A stretch of DNA of 64,000 nucleotides from HGM12587 sp045128635. GTDB taxonomy: Bacteria; Bacillota; Clostridia; Lachnospirales; Lachnospiraceae. This document shows, piece after piece, positions 8,583-15,706 of the stretch. How positions within the stretch are numbered: the first letter of the stretch is position 1; each line of letters starts with the position of its first letter. Location: the NCBI GenBank assembly GCA_045128635.1, contig JBGVRS010000024.1, positions 1 through 64,000 of the forward strand, in the 5' to 3' direction. The position numbers and the translations under genes are program-made. Under the pieces are notes generated by a model. It saw only the letters and a program-made list of their open reading frames with translations, had not been told where the DNA came from and did no database searches.

Positions 8583-9701
8583 ATGAAAAAGAGATTATTA
8601 ATGCTCCTTGCTTCTGTAGCAATGGTTGCAGCGTTAACAGCTTGTGGTGGAAAAGAAGAACCAGCAGAAGAAGTTACTGTTGAATTTGAAGAAGAAGCAG
8701 AAGTTGTAGAAGAAGTTGTCGAAGAAGAACCAGAAGTTGAAGAAGTGGTTGTTCCGGAAGGCTTCTACAGAAGTGAATTAACAAACGAAATCATCTCTGA
8801 AGAATTAAAAGATCAGAGACCAATCGCTGTTATGGTTGACAATGACAAACGTGCTTTACCACACTTCGGTTTAACACAGGCAGATGTTGTTTATGAATTA
8901 ATGAACAGTACTGCAAATAAAGAAATTACACGTTTCATGTGTCTTGTAAAAGACTGGGGTGCAATTGAACAGTTTGGTAGTGTGCGTTCACTGCGTCCTA
9001 CAAACATTCTTCTTGCAAACGAATGGAACGCAATCATCTGTCACGATGGTGGTCCTTTCTACATCAATGATTATCTTGCATTACCTGCATCTGATAACAT
9101 TTCCGGATACTTCGGACGTGTAGATAATGGCAAACCACGTGAATTTACAGAATACATCTTAACAGGTGAAGTTCAGAAATATGCTGACAGACTTGGTATT
9201 CAGACAACATACACAGAACACTATGAAGGTGCTCATTATCAGTTTGCATCAGAAGCAAATCCAGTTGTTTTAGGCGAACATGAAGACTATGCACAGTTTG
9301 CAAAATCTGCAACATTTATCGATCTTCCATTCCCTAACAACCAGTCTGAATTAAAATATAATGCAGAAGATGGATTATATTACTACTCAGAACACGGCGG
9401 ACCACACTTAGATGCACAGAATGGTAACAAACAGTTAGCATTTAAGAACGTAATCATCCAGAGAGTATCTTACAACCAGTTAGATGAAAATGGTTACTTA
9501 ATCTTCAACTGTATCGGTGAAGGTCAGGAAGCAATCTACATCACAAATGGTGAAAGAATCAATGTAACATGGTCTAAACTTGGTGATACAAACCCTACAC
9601 GTTACTATGACGGTTTAGGTAATGAAATTAAGATCAACACAGGTAAAACATATGTTGCATTCGTGGCTGACCAGCGTTGGGAAGAACTCGTAATTGAATA
9701 A
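8583..9701 (+). CDS. DUF3048 domain lipoprotein
   Basis: A 372-aa exported lipoprotein. A basic start and hydrophobic core lead to the lipobox LTAC (Cys21), then a strongly acidic stretch of Glu and Val (about residues 24-57). The mature domain fits DUF3048 (YerB-like): RPIAVMVDNDKRALPHFGL, ADVVYE, then GSVRSLRPTN. YerB-type proteins are surface lipoproteins of unknown function in Firmicutes. It follows nfnB by 26 bases with a GGAAAAG ribosome-binding site and could be cotranscribed, although a link to electron transfer is only positional. It ends just before a strong hairpin. Confidence 0.82.
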   Translation: MKKRLLMLLASVAMVAALTACGGKEEPAEEVTVEFEEEAEVVEEVVEEEPEVEEVVVPEGFYRSELTNEIISEELKDQRPIAVMVDNDKRALPHFGLTQADVVYELMNSTANKEITRFMCLVKDWGAIEQFGSVRSLRPTNILLANEWNAIICHDGGPFYINDYLALPASDNISGYFGRVDNGKPREFTEYILTGEVQKYADRLGIQTTYTEHYEGAHYQFASEANPVVLGEHEDYAQFAKSATFIDLPFPNNQSELKYNAEDGLYYYSEHGGPHLDAQNGNKQLAFKNVIIQRVSYNQLDENGYLIFNCIGEGQEAIYITNGERINVTWSKLGDTNPTRYYDGLGNEIKINTGKTYVAFVADQRWEELVIE

Positions 9702-9731
9702 GTCATAATTAGAACCTCTGATTCATAGATT
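9702..9731 (+). promoter_or_regulatory. sigma-E-type sporulation promoter of spoIVA
   Basis: GTCATAAT(T) at 9702-9710 resembles the sigma-E -35 box, and CATAGATT at 9724-9731 matches the -10 consensus CATACAnT at all but one position; the gap is about 13-14 bases, as expected. spoIVA is sigma-E controlled in Bacillus. The expected start near 9738 lies after the 5' arm of the hairpin at 9713-9727, so this transcript would not carry that arm. Confidence 0.65.
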
Positions 9732-9764
9732 GTAAAAACAATTTTATGAGTCGGAGGTTTTTTT
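9713..9764 (+). terminator. terminator hairpin that also hides the spoIVA ribosome-binding site
   Basis: AACCTCTGATTCATA (9713-9727) pairs over 15 bp with TATGAGTCGGAGGTT (9745-9759), with two G-U pairs, followed by U5. It ends read-through from the DUF3048 gene. The spoIVA ribosome-binding site CGGAGG (9752-9757) is part of the 3' arm, and the U-run is the spacer to the ATG at 9765. Confidence 0.8.
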
Positions 9765-11252
9765 ATGGACAATGTCGCAAACAAAGAGTTTGACTTATAC
9801 AAAGATATTCAAATGCGTACAGGAGGAGAAATCTATATTGGAGTCATCGGTCCTGTCAGGACGGGAAAATCCACTTTGATAAAAAGAATGATGGATCTGT
9901 TAGTGCTTCCAAATTTGCCGGATAGTCCGGAAAAAAAGCGGATTTTGGATGAACTTCCTCAAAGTGGTTCCGGACGTACAATTACAACGACAGAACCCAA
10001 ATTTCTTCCCAAAGAGGCTTTTGAACTGGAACTGTCAGAAGATGTGCATTTGAAGGTGCGATTGATAGACTGCGTCGGGTATATGGTAGCCGGAGCGGCA
10101 GGTCATATGGAAGATGATCAGCCGAGATTTGTGAAAACACCGTGGTCGGAGGAGAAGATTCCCTTTGTAAAGGCAGCGGAACTTGGCACCAAGAAAGTGA
10201 TGCAGGATCATTCCACCATTGGAATCGTGGTGACCTGTGATGGTTCATTTTCGGAGTTACCAAGAGAAAATTACATAGAGGCGGAAAGCCGTACAGTTGC
10301 CGAGATGAAAAAATTAGGCAAGCCGTTTATTGTAATCTTAAACAGCAACCGTCCTTATGGAGAAATTGCGGAGAATCTTTCAAAAGAACTGGAAAATCTT
10401 TATCAGGTTCCGGTATTGCCGTTAAATTGTGAACAGCTTCGAAAAGAAGATGTGAATCGGATTTTTGAGAACATTTTAAAAGAATTCCCGATCACGGATG
10501 TAGAGTTTTTTATCCCAAAATGGGTTGAAATGCTTTCGAATGATTCGGAAATTAAAAAGAATCTATTAGAGCAGATAAAACAGGTGATGTCACGCATTAA
10601 CCGCGTTCAGGATATTGTGCCGGAAAATCTTCAAATGGAATCGCCGTATATCAGTAAGGTGAAAATAGACACACTGAACCTTTCAAATGGCAAGGTAAGT
10701 GTCATTTTAGATATCGATGAAACATATTATTATGATATTTTAAGTAAAATGACCGGAGAAGAGATTTCGGGGGAGTACGAACTGCTGACAATCCTAAAAG
10801 AGATGGCAGCAATGAAAAAAGAATATGCCAAAGTCCAGTATGCCATCGATGCTGTAAGGCAAAAAGGATACGGTGTTGTTATGCCGATCAAAGAAGAAAT
10901 TATGCTGGAAGATCCTGCAATTGTAAAACAGGGCAGCAAATACGGTGTCAAAATCAAGGCAACAGCACCTTCTATTCACATGATTCGTGCCAATATCGAA
11001 ACAGAAATTTCGCCACTGGTGGGCAACGAAAATCAGGCAGCTGATTTGATCAAATATATTGGGCAAAGTGATGCACAGAACGGCGATATTTGGGGAACCA
11101 ATATTTTCGGAAAATCCATTGAAGAACTGGTAGAAGATGGGATTAAGTCAAAAGTCTATCAGATTGGAGAGGAAAGCCAGCAAAAATTACAGGAAACAAT
11201 GCAGAAAATTGTAAATGATTCCAATGGAGGAATGGTTTGCATTATTATTTGA
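9765..11252 (+). CDS. spoIVA: stage IV sporulation protein A, spore-coat morphogenetic ATPase
   Basis: A 495-aa protein of the usual SpoIVA length. It is the ATPase that polymerises on the forespore surface and forms the base layer of the spore coat. Walker A is GPVRTGKST at residues 29-37, preceded by the typical start FDLYKDIQMRTGGEIYIGVIG. The C-terminus NGGMVCIII matches the hydrophobic Gly/Cys end that contacts SpoVM in Bacillus. It is monocistronic by context: a hairpin and a sigma-E-like promoter lie upstream and a terminator (11271-11305) follows. This is firm evidence that the organism makes spores or recently did. Confidence 0.96.
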   Translation: MDNVANKEFDLYKDIQMRTGGEIYIGVIGPVRTGKSTLIKRMMDLLVLPNLPDSPEKKRILDELPQSGSGRTITTTEPKFLPKEAFELELSEDVHLKVRLIDCVGYMVAGAAGHMEDDQPRFVKTPWSEEKIPFVKAAELGTKKVMQDHSTIGIVVTCDGSFSELPRENYIEAESRTVAEMKKLGKPFIVILNSNRPYGEIAENLSKELENLYQVPVLPLNCEQLRKEDVNRIFENILKEFPITDVEFFIPKWVEMLSNDSEIKKNLLEQIKQVMSRINRVQDIVPENLQMESPYISKVKIDTLNLSNGKVSVILDIDETYYYDILSKMTGEEISGEYELLTILKEMAAMKKEYAKVQYAIDAVRQKGYGVVMPIKEEIMLEDPAIVKQGSKYGVKIKATAPSIHMIRANIETEISPLVGNENQAADLIKYIGQSDAQNGDIWGTNIFGKSIEELVEDGIKSKVYQIGEESQQKLQETMQKIVNDSNGGMVCIII

Positions 11253-11270
11253 CAAAAATATGGCAAAAGT

Positions 11271-11305
11271 TGCGGTACTTCTATTCAGAAGTGCCGTATT
11301 TTGTG
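11271..11305 (+). terminator. intrinsic terminator of spoIVA
   Basis: TGCGGTACTTCT (11271-11282) pairs with AGAAGTGCCGTA (11287-11298) around a 4-nt loop, 12 bp with two G-U pairs, then a T-rich tail. Confidence 0.88.
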
Positions 11306-11336
11306 TTGTTTTTATGTAAGAGGCACAAGAAAACTA

Positions 11337-11365
11337 TTGTAAAATTGATTGGTTTCGGATAGAAT
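11337..11365 (+). promoter_or_regulatory. sigma-A promoter of rnhA
   Basis: TTGTAA (11337-11342) and TAGAAT (11360-11365) are 17 bases apart. The predicted start leaves a leader of roughly 30 bases with AGGAGG before the ATG at 11403. Confidence 0.6.
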
Positions 11366-11402
11366 AGTAAGATGGTGGGAGCACCGATAAACAGGAGGTA
11401 AT

Positions 11403-11888
11403 ATGTTAGTAAAAATTTACACTGACGGTGCAGCAAGAGGAAATCCTGATGGACCCGGAGGCTATGGAACAATTTTATCCTATACGGATGGAAATGGAAC
11501 AGAGCATATCAGAGAGTTTAGTCAGGGTTATGTAAGAACAACCAACAACCGTATGGAGCTGATGGCAGCAATCGTAGGGTTGGAGGCACTTATCAAACCA
11601 TGTGAAGTGGAATTATATTCTGATTCCAAATATGTGGTTGATGCATTTAATCAGAACTGGATTGGCAGCTGGCTTCGCAATGACTGGAAGAACAGTGCTA
11701 AAAAACCAGTCAAAAACAAGGAACTATGGCAGCGTCTGTTAAAAGCCATGGAACCTCATAAAGTAACCTATATTTGGGTAAAGGGCCATGATGGACATGC
11801 CCAGAATGAACGCTGTGACAAGCTTGCGACAAGCGCAGCGGACGGAAATAATCTCATCCATGATGAGGTATTTGAGAAAGAGAGGTAA
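11403..11888 (+). CDS. rnhA: ribonuclease HI
   Basis: A 161-aa enzyme that cuts the RNA strand of RNA-DNA hybrids, for example R-loops and primers. All four catalytic acids are seen: Asp8 (YTDGAARGNP), Glu52 (NRMELMAA), Asp74 (YSDSKYVVD) and Asp139 (HAQNERCD). The conserved loop histidine is in KGHDGH. Length is normal for bacterial RNase HI. The start is set by AGGAGG seven bases upstream. A small membrane-protein gene follows 4 bases after the stop and alaS after that, so the three may share a transcript. Confidence 0.95.
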   Translation: MLVKIYTDGAARGNPDGPGGYGTILSYTDGNGTEHIREFSQGYVRTTNNRMELMAAIVGLEALIKPCEVELYSDSKYVVDAFNQNWIGSWLRNDWKNSAKKPVKNKELWQRLLKAMEPHKVTYIWVKGHDGHAQNERCDKLATSAADGNNLIHDEVFEKER

Positions 11889-11892
11889 AAAT

Positions 11893-12021
11893 ATGTTCTT
11901 AAGCACATTGGTACAAACTTTATTCAAAATGGTGATTCTGGTGGCAGTATGCGTTGGAGGCATTCTGGCTGGAAAAAAATTACGCGACAGCAAAGACGCA
12001 AAAGCTGAAAAAGAAGCGTAG
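11893..12021 (+). CDS. small single-span membrane protein, 42 aa
   Basis: The reading frame starts at an ATG with GAGAGG just upstream and encodes one hydrophobic helix (about residues 7-26, LFKMVILVAVCVGGILAG) followed by a charged tail (KKLRDSKDAKAEKEA). It is packed between rnhA (4 bases before) and alaS (18 bases after), each gene with its own ribosome-binding site, which supports real coding. I know of no family; it resembles the many short tail-anchored proteins of Clostridia. Function unknown. Confidence 0.6.
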   Translation: MFLSTLVQTLFKMVILVAVCVGGILAGKKLRDSKDAKAEKEA

Positions 12022-12039
12022 CAAACGGAGGAGACAAAA

Positions 12040-14679
12040 GTGAAACAGTACGGCGTAAACGAATTAAGAAAAATGTTTCTGGAATTTTTTGAGAGCAAAG
12101 ACCATCTTGCAATGAAAAGCTTTTCTCTTGTTCCAGTAAATGACAACAGTTTATTATTAATCAACTCAGGTATGGCACCATTAAAACCATATTTTACAGG
12201 TGCAGAAATTCCACCAAGAAGAAGAGTAACAACCTGTCAGAAATGTATTCGTACAGGTGATATTGAAAATGTAGGTAAGACAGCACGTCATGGCACATTT
12301 TTCGAAATGCTTGGTAACTTCTCATTTGGTGATTACTTCAAACGTGAAGCGATTCAGTGGTCATGGGAATTTTTAACAGAAGTGGTAGGTCTTGATCCAA
12401 ACAGACTCTATCCGTCTGTTTATTTAGAAGATGATGAAGCATTCGATATCTGGAACAAAGAAATCGGTATTGCACCAGAAAGAATCTTCCGTTTTGGAAA
12501 AGCTGATAACTTCTGGGAACACGGTGCAGGTCCATGTGGTCCATGTTCAGAAATCTACTATGACCGTGGAGAAAAATACGGCTGTGGAAAACCGGATTGT
12601 ACAGTAGGTTGTGAATGTGACAGATTCATCGAAGTATGGAACAACGTATTTACACAGTTCGACAATGACGGACACAACAACTACACAGAATTAGTTCAGA
12701 AAAACATTGATACAGGTATGGGACTTGAACGTCTTGCAACAGTTGTTCAGGACGTGGATTCTATCTTTGACGTAGATACAATCAGAAGTCTTCGTGATAA
12801 AGTATGTGAAATTGCAAAATGTGAATATCACAAGGATGCTGACAAGGACGTATCTATTCGTCTCATCACAGACCACATCCGTTCTTCAACATTTATGATT
12901 TCTGACGGTATCATGCCTACAAACGAAGGTCGTGGATATGTACTTCGTCGTCTTATCAGACGTGCAGCACGTCATGGACGTTTACTTGGTGTGGAAGGAA
13001 AATTCCTTGCAGATTTAAGTGCAGTTGTGATTGAAGGAAGTAAAGACGGATATCCTGAATTAGAAGAAAAGAAAGAATTTATCTTCAAAGTATTAACTCA
13101 GGAAGAAGATCAGTTCAATAAAACAATTGATACAGGTCTTAAAATCTTAGGTGAAATGGAAGAAGCACTTGCAGCAGAAGGTAAGAAAACTTTAGCTGGT
13201 GCAGATGCATTTAAATTATATGATACTTATGGATTCCCACTGGATCTTACAAAAGAAATCCTTGAAGAAAAAGGATTTGATGTAGATGAAGCTGGATTCA
13301 AGGCATATATGGAAGAACAGCGAGTACAGGCTCGTAATGCTCGTAAGACAACAAACTATATGGGTGCTGATGCAACTGTATATGATGATATCGATGCAGC
13401 AATTACAACAGAATTTGTTGGATATGATAAATTAACTGCTGATTCTAAGGTGACTGTTCTTACTACAGAAACATCAATCGTAGAAGCAATCACAGCAGGT
13501 GAAGCAGCAACTGTATTTGTAGAAGAAACACCATTCTACGCTACAATGGGTGGTCAGGAAGGCGATAAAGGTATCATCACTGTTGGCGATGCAGAATTCG
13601 TAGTTTCTGAAACAATCAAACTTCGTGGCGGAAAAGTTGGTCATGTTGGTAAATTAACAAAAGGCATGATCAAAGTTGGCGATGTAGTTACATTAAGTGT
13701 TTGTGCAGACGGCAGAAATGCAACATGTAAGAACCACAGTGCAACACATCTTCTCCAGAAAGCATTAAAGACTGTTTTAGGAAACCACGTAGAACAGAAA
13801 GGTTCTTTAGTTGCTCCTGACAGACTTCGTTTTGACTTTGCTCACTTCCAGGCGATGACAGCAGAAGAAATGGCAAAAGTTGAAGAATTAGTAAATAAAG
13901 AAATCCAGGCAGCGCTTCCTGTTGTAACAGAAGTTATGAACATTGAAGAAGCTAAGAAAACCGGTGCAATGGCACTCTTCGGTGAAAAATATGCAGAAGA
14001 CGTACGTGTTGTATCTATGGGAGATTTCTCTAAAGAACTTTGTGGTGGTACTCACGTAGCAAACACAAGCATCATCGGTTCTTTCAAACTGGTATCTGAA
14101 GCTGGTGTAGCAGCTGGTGTGCGTCGTATTGAAGCTTTAACAGGCGAAGGTGTATTTGCATACTACAAAGAAATCGAAAGCAAGCTTGCTGAAATTGCAA
14201 AACTTGTAAAAGGTACACCTGCAACAGCAGTAGAAAAAGTGGAACACTTACTTGCAGAAGTAAAAGCTCTTCAGAGTGAAAATGAATCCTTAAAGAGCAA
14301 AGCTGCAAAAGATGCCCTTGGCGATGTTATGAATCAGGTAGTAGAAGTAAACGGCATGAAAGTACTTGCTACAAAAGTAGATGGTGTTGACATGAACGGA
14401 CTTCGTGAACTTGGTGACCAGTTAAAAGAAAAGATTGGCGAAGGTATCGTAGTAATCGCTTCTAACGTAGATGGCAAAGTAAACTTAATGGCAACTGCAA
14501 CAGATGCTGCTATGAAAGCCGGTGCACATGCAGGCAACCTGATCAAAGAAATCGCGAAACTTGTAGGCGGTGGCGGCGGCGGTCGTCCAAACATGGCACA
14601 GGCTGGCGGTAAGAATCCTGCAGGCATTGATGATGCCATTGTAAAAGCAAAAGAAGTAGCTGCAGCACAGCTGGCATAA
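12040..14679 (+). CDS. alaS: alanine--tRNA ligase
   Basis: An 879-aa synthetase with the full domain set. The catalytic core is at the N-terminus (RRVTTCQKCIRTGDIENVG, FFEMLGNFSFGDYFK). The editing domain carries the zinc motifs NHSATH (His566, His570) and CGGTHV, and a C-Ala domain ends in the glycine-rich GGGGGGRPNMAQAGG. It charges tRNA-Ala and clears Ser/Gly mischarges. No T-box leader is seen: only 18 bases separate it from the upstream small gene, so expression is by read-through from the rnhA promoter unless a promoter lies within rnhA. Start ATG follows GGAGG. Confidence 0.97.
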   Translation: MKQYGVNELRKMFLEFFESKDHLAMKSFSLVPVNDNSLLLINSGMAPLKPYFTGAEIPPRRRVTTCQKCIRTGDIENVGKTARHGTFFEMLGNFSFGDYFKREAIQWSWEFLTEVVGLDPNRLYPSVYLEDDEAFDIWNKEIGIAPERIFRFGKADNFWEHGAGPCGPCSEIYYDRGEKYGCGKPDCTVGCECDRFIEVWNNVFTQFDNDGHNNYTELVQKNIDTGMGLERLATVVQDVDSIFDVDTIRSLRDKVCEIAKCEYHKDADKDVSIRLITDHIRSSTFMISDGIMPTNEGRGYVLRRLIRRAARHGRLLGVEGKFLADLSAVVIEGSKDGYPELEEKKEFIFKVLTQEEDQFNKTIDTGLKILGEMEEALAAEGKKTLAGADAFKLYDTYGFPLDLTKEILEEKGFDVDEAGFKAYMEEQRVQARNARKTTNYMGADATVYDDIDAAITTEFVGYDKLTADSKVTVLTTETSIVEAITAGEAATVFVEETPFYATMGGQEGDKGIITVGDAEFVVSETIKLRGGKVGHVGKLTKGMIKVGDVVTLSVCADGRNATCKNHSATHLLQKALKTVLGNHVEQKGSLVAPDRLRFDFAHFQAMTAEEMAKVEELVNKEIQAALPVVTEVMNIEEAKKTGAMALFGEKYAEDVRVVSMGDFSKELCGGTHVANTSIIGSFKLVSEAGVAAGVRRIEALTGEGVFAYYKEIESKLAEIAKLVKGTPATAVEKVEHLLAEVKALQSENESLKSKAAKDALGDVMNQVVEVNGMKVLATKVDGVDMNGLRELGDQLKEKIGEGIVVIASNVDGKVNLMATATDAAMKAGAHAGNLIKEIAKLVGGGGGGRPNMAQAGGKNPAGIDDAIVKAKEVAAAQLA

Positions 14680-14718
14680 AAAAATCCAAAAAAACTGCGG
14701 AAATTTAAGGAAAATCAC

Positions 14719-14747
14719 TTGACAAGTGAAAACTCGTACCCTATAAT
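14719..14747 (+). promoter_or_regulatory. strong sigma-A promoter of rpsU
   Basis: A perfect TTGACA (14719-14724) and a perfect TATAAT (14742-14747) are 17 bases apart. This is the best consensus promoter in the window and fits a ribosomal protein gene. The leader to the rpsU start is about 70 bases. Confidence 0.9.
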
Positions 14748-14774
14748 AACGAGAGTGCAATAAAAATACCCATA

Positions 14775-14802
14775 CAGTTGTATTATGCACAATACACAAC
14801 TG
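14775..14802 (+). promoter_or_regulatory. hairpin in the rpsU leader
   Basis: CAGTTGT (14775-14781) pairs with ACAACTG (14796-14802), extended inward by ATT/AAT with a 2-nt bulge and a 6-nt loop. It ends right at the purine-rich GGAGGGAGG. Part of the loop (TGCAC, 14786-14790) could instead pair with GTGCA at 14755-14759, so two alternative folds are possible. Whether S21 or another factor uses this is not known. Confidence 0.4.
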
Positions 14803-14824
14803 GAGGGAGGTTAGGTGTGATTCT

Positions 14825-15001
14825 ATGTCAAATGTAATCGTAAAAGAAAACGAGACTTTAGATAGCGCTTTACGCAGATTCAAAAGAAACTGTGCAAAAG
14901 CAGGTATTCAGCAGGAAATTCGTAAGAGAGAACATTACGAAAAACCAAGCGTAAGACGTAAGAAAAAATCTGAAGCAGCTAGAAAACGTAAATACAATTA
15001 A
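14825..15001 (+). CDS. rpsU: 30S ribosomal protein S21
   Basis: A 58-aa basic ribosomal protein, recognised from MSNVIVKENETLDSALRRFK, the motif KREHYEKPSVRRKK, and the Lys/Arg-rich end. S21 sits near the 3' end of 16S rRNA and affects initiation. The strongest Shine-Dalgarno match (GGGAGG, 14805-14810) is 14 bases from the ATG, which is long; a closer AGGTG (14813-14817) may be what is used. It has its own consensus promoter and two hairpins downstream, so it is expressed as a single gene. Confidence 0.96.
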   Translation: MSNVIVKENETLDSALRRFKRNCAKAGIQQEIRKREHYEKPSVRRKKKSEAARKRKYN

Positions 15002-15012
15002 TTTGTGCAAAG

Positions 15013-15043
15013 AAGGGACTGAAGTATTTTCAGTCCCTTTTCT
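15013..15043 (+). terminator. intrinsic terminator of rpsU
   Basis: AAGGGACTGAA (15013-15023) pairs with TTCAGTCCCTT (15029-15039), 11 bp with a 5-nt loop, followed by a T-run. Confidence 0.92.
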
Positions 15044-15049
15044 AAGTTC

Positions 15050-15081
15050 AGAAGCTTTTCTCATTTACGAGAGAAGCTTCT
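15050..15081 (+). terminator. second hairpin after rpsU, possible back-up terminator
   Basis: AGAAGCTTTTCTC (15050-15062) pairs with GAGAGAAGCTTCT (15069-15081), 13 bp with one G-U pair and a 6-nt loop. The T-run after it is weak. It overlaps the candidate promoter of the next gene. Confidence 0.55.
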
Positions 15082-15093
15082 TTATGTTATACT
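15064..15093 (+). promoter_or_regulatory. candidate promoter of the PAP2-family gene
   Basis: TTTACG (15064-15069) and TATACT (15088-15093) are 18 bases apart. The -35 box coincides with the loop of the preceding hairpin. Confidence 0.45.
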
Positions 15094-15138
15094 GATTTAG
15101 ATACAATATTAAGGGGAAAACTAAAGAGGGATTTTTAC

Positions 15139-15627
15139 ATGGGATTTATTAACGAATTACTTGCCAATCGCGTTTTGCTTGCAGGTATTACAGGCTGGGC
15201 ATCGGCACAGGTAATTAAAGCAATTCTTTATGCAGTTTTGAATAAAGAATTTCGTCTGGAGCGTCTGTTTGGTGATGGGGGAATGCCAAGTGGACATTCT
15301 GCTACAGTAAGTGCAATGGTGATGATGACATTGCTTCATTATGGAATTGGTTCTTTTGAGTTTGCAATTACTACCATGCTTGCAATCATTGTTATGCATG
15401 ATGCAATGGGGGTTCGTCTGGAAACTGGAAGACAGGCAGAAGTAATCAATGAATTGACAGCATTGTTTGAAGAAGTTATTGATGAATTTAATGCTGAGGA
15501 AACTTTGGAAAAAAAATTCCAGAAAGTATTTTCAGAGGATAAATTAAAGGAATATGTTGGCCATACTCCAATTCAGGTGATTGCCGGCTGTCTTTTGGGA
15601 CTGTTAGTTGGCTGGTTATTGCACTAA
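15139..15627 (+). CDS. divergent PAP2-family membrane protein
   Basis: A 162-aa membrane protein of the YuiD/DUF212 'divergent PAP2' family. The phosphatase-type motif GGMPSGHSATVSAM (about residues 48-61) is present, along with hydrophobic segments near residues 15-35, 60-90 and 140-160. Known PAP2 enzymes remove phosphate from lipid phosphates; for this divergent branch the substrate is not established. An acidic loop (FNAEETLEKKFQKVFSEDK) separates the last helix. It has its own weak promoter and is followed by a hairpin that also serves the next gene. Confidence 0.85.
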   Translation: MGFINELLANRVLLAGITGWASAQVIKAILYAVLNKEFRLERLFGDGGMPSGHSATVSAMVMMTLLHYGIGSFEFAITTMLAIIVMHDAMGVRLETGRQAEVINELTALFEEVIDEFNAEETLEKKFQKVFSEDKLKEYVGHTPIQVIAGCLLGLLVGWLLH

Positions 15628-15659
15628 TTACAGAAAAAATTAAGAATAGTTCTTTTTTG

Positions 15660-15706
15660 AAAAAACTCCGACTAAACTGTACTAAGGTTTGATAAGGAGT
15701 TTTTTT
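15660..15706 (+). promoter_or_regulatory. stem holding the ribosome-binding site of the first carboxypeptidase gene
   Basis: AAAAAACTCC (15660-15669) pairs with GGAGTTTTTT (15696-15705). The Shine-Dalgarno core AAGGAG (15694-15699) is in the 3' arm and the T-run forms the spacer to the ATG at 15707. AAAC/GTTT inside the loop can form a second small stem. It may also act as a weak terminator for the PAP2 gene. No clear promoter was recognised here. Confidence 0.5.

Noticed and set aside
12022..12040. A T-box leader before alaS
   Set aside because: Only 18 bases lie between the small gene and alaS, too short for a T-box.
14334..14883. Minus-strand frames opposite the end of alaS and rpsU
   Set aside because: Composition is that of reversed Ala/Lys codons; they cross a clear promoter and the rpsU start.
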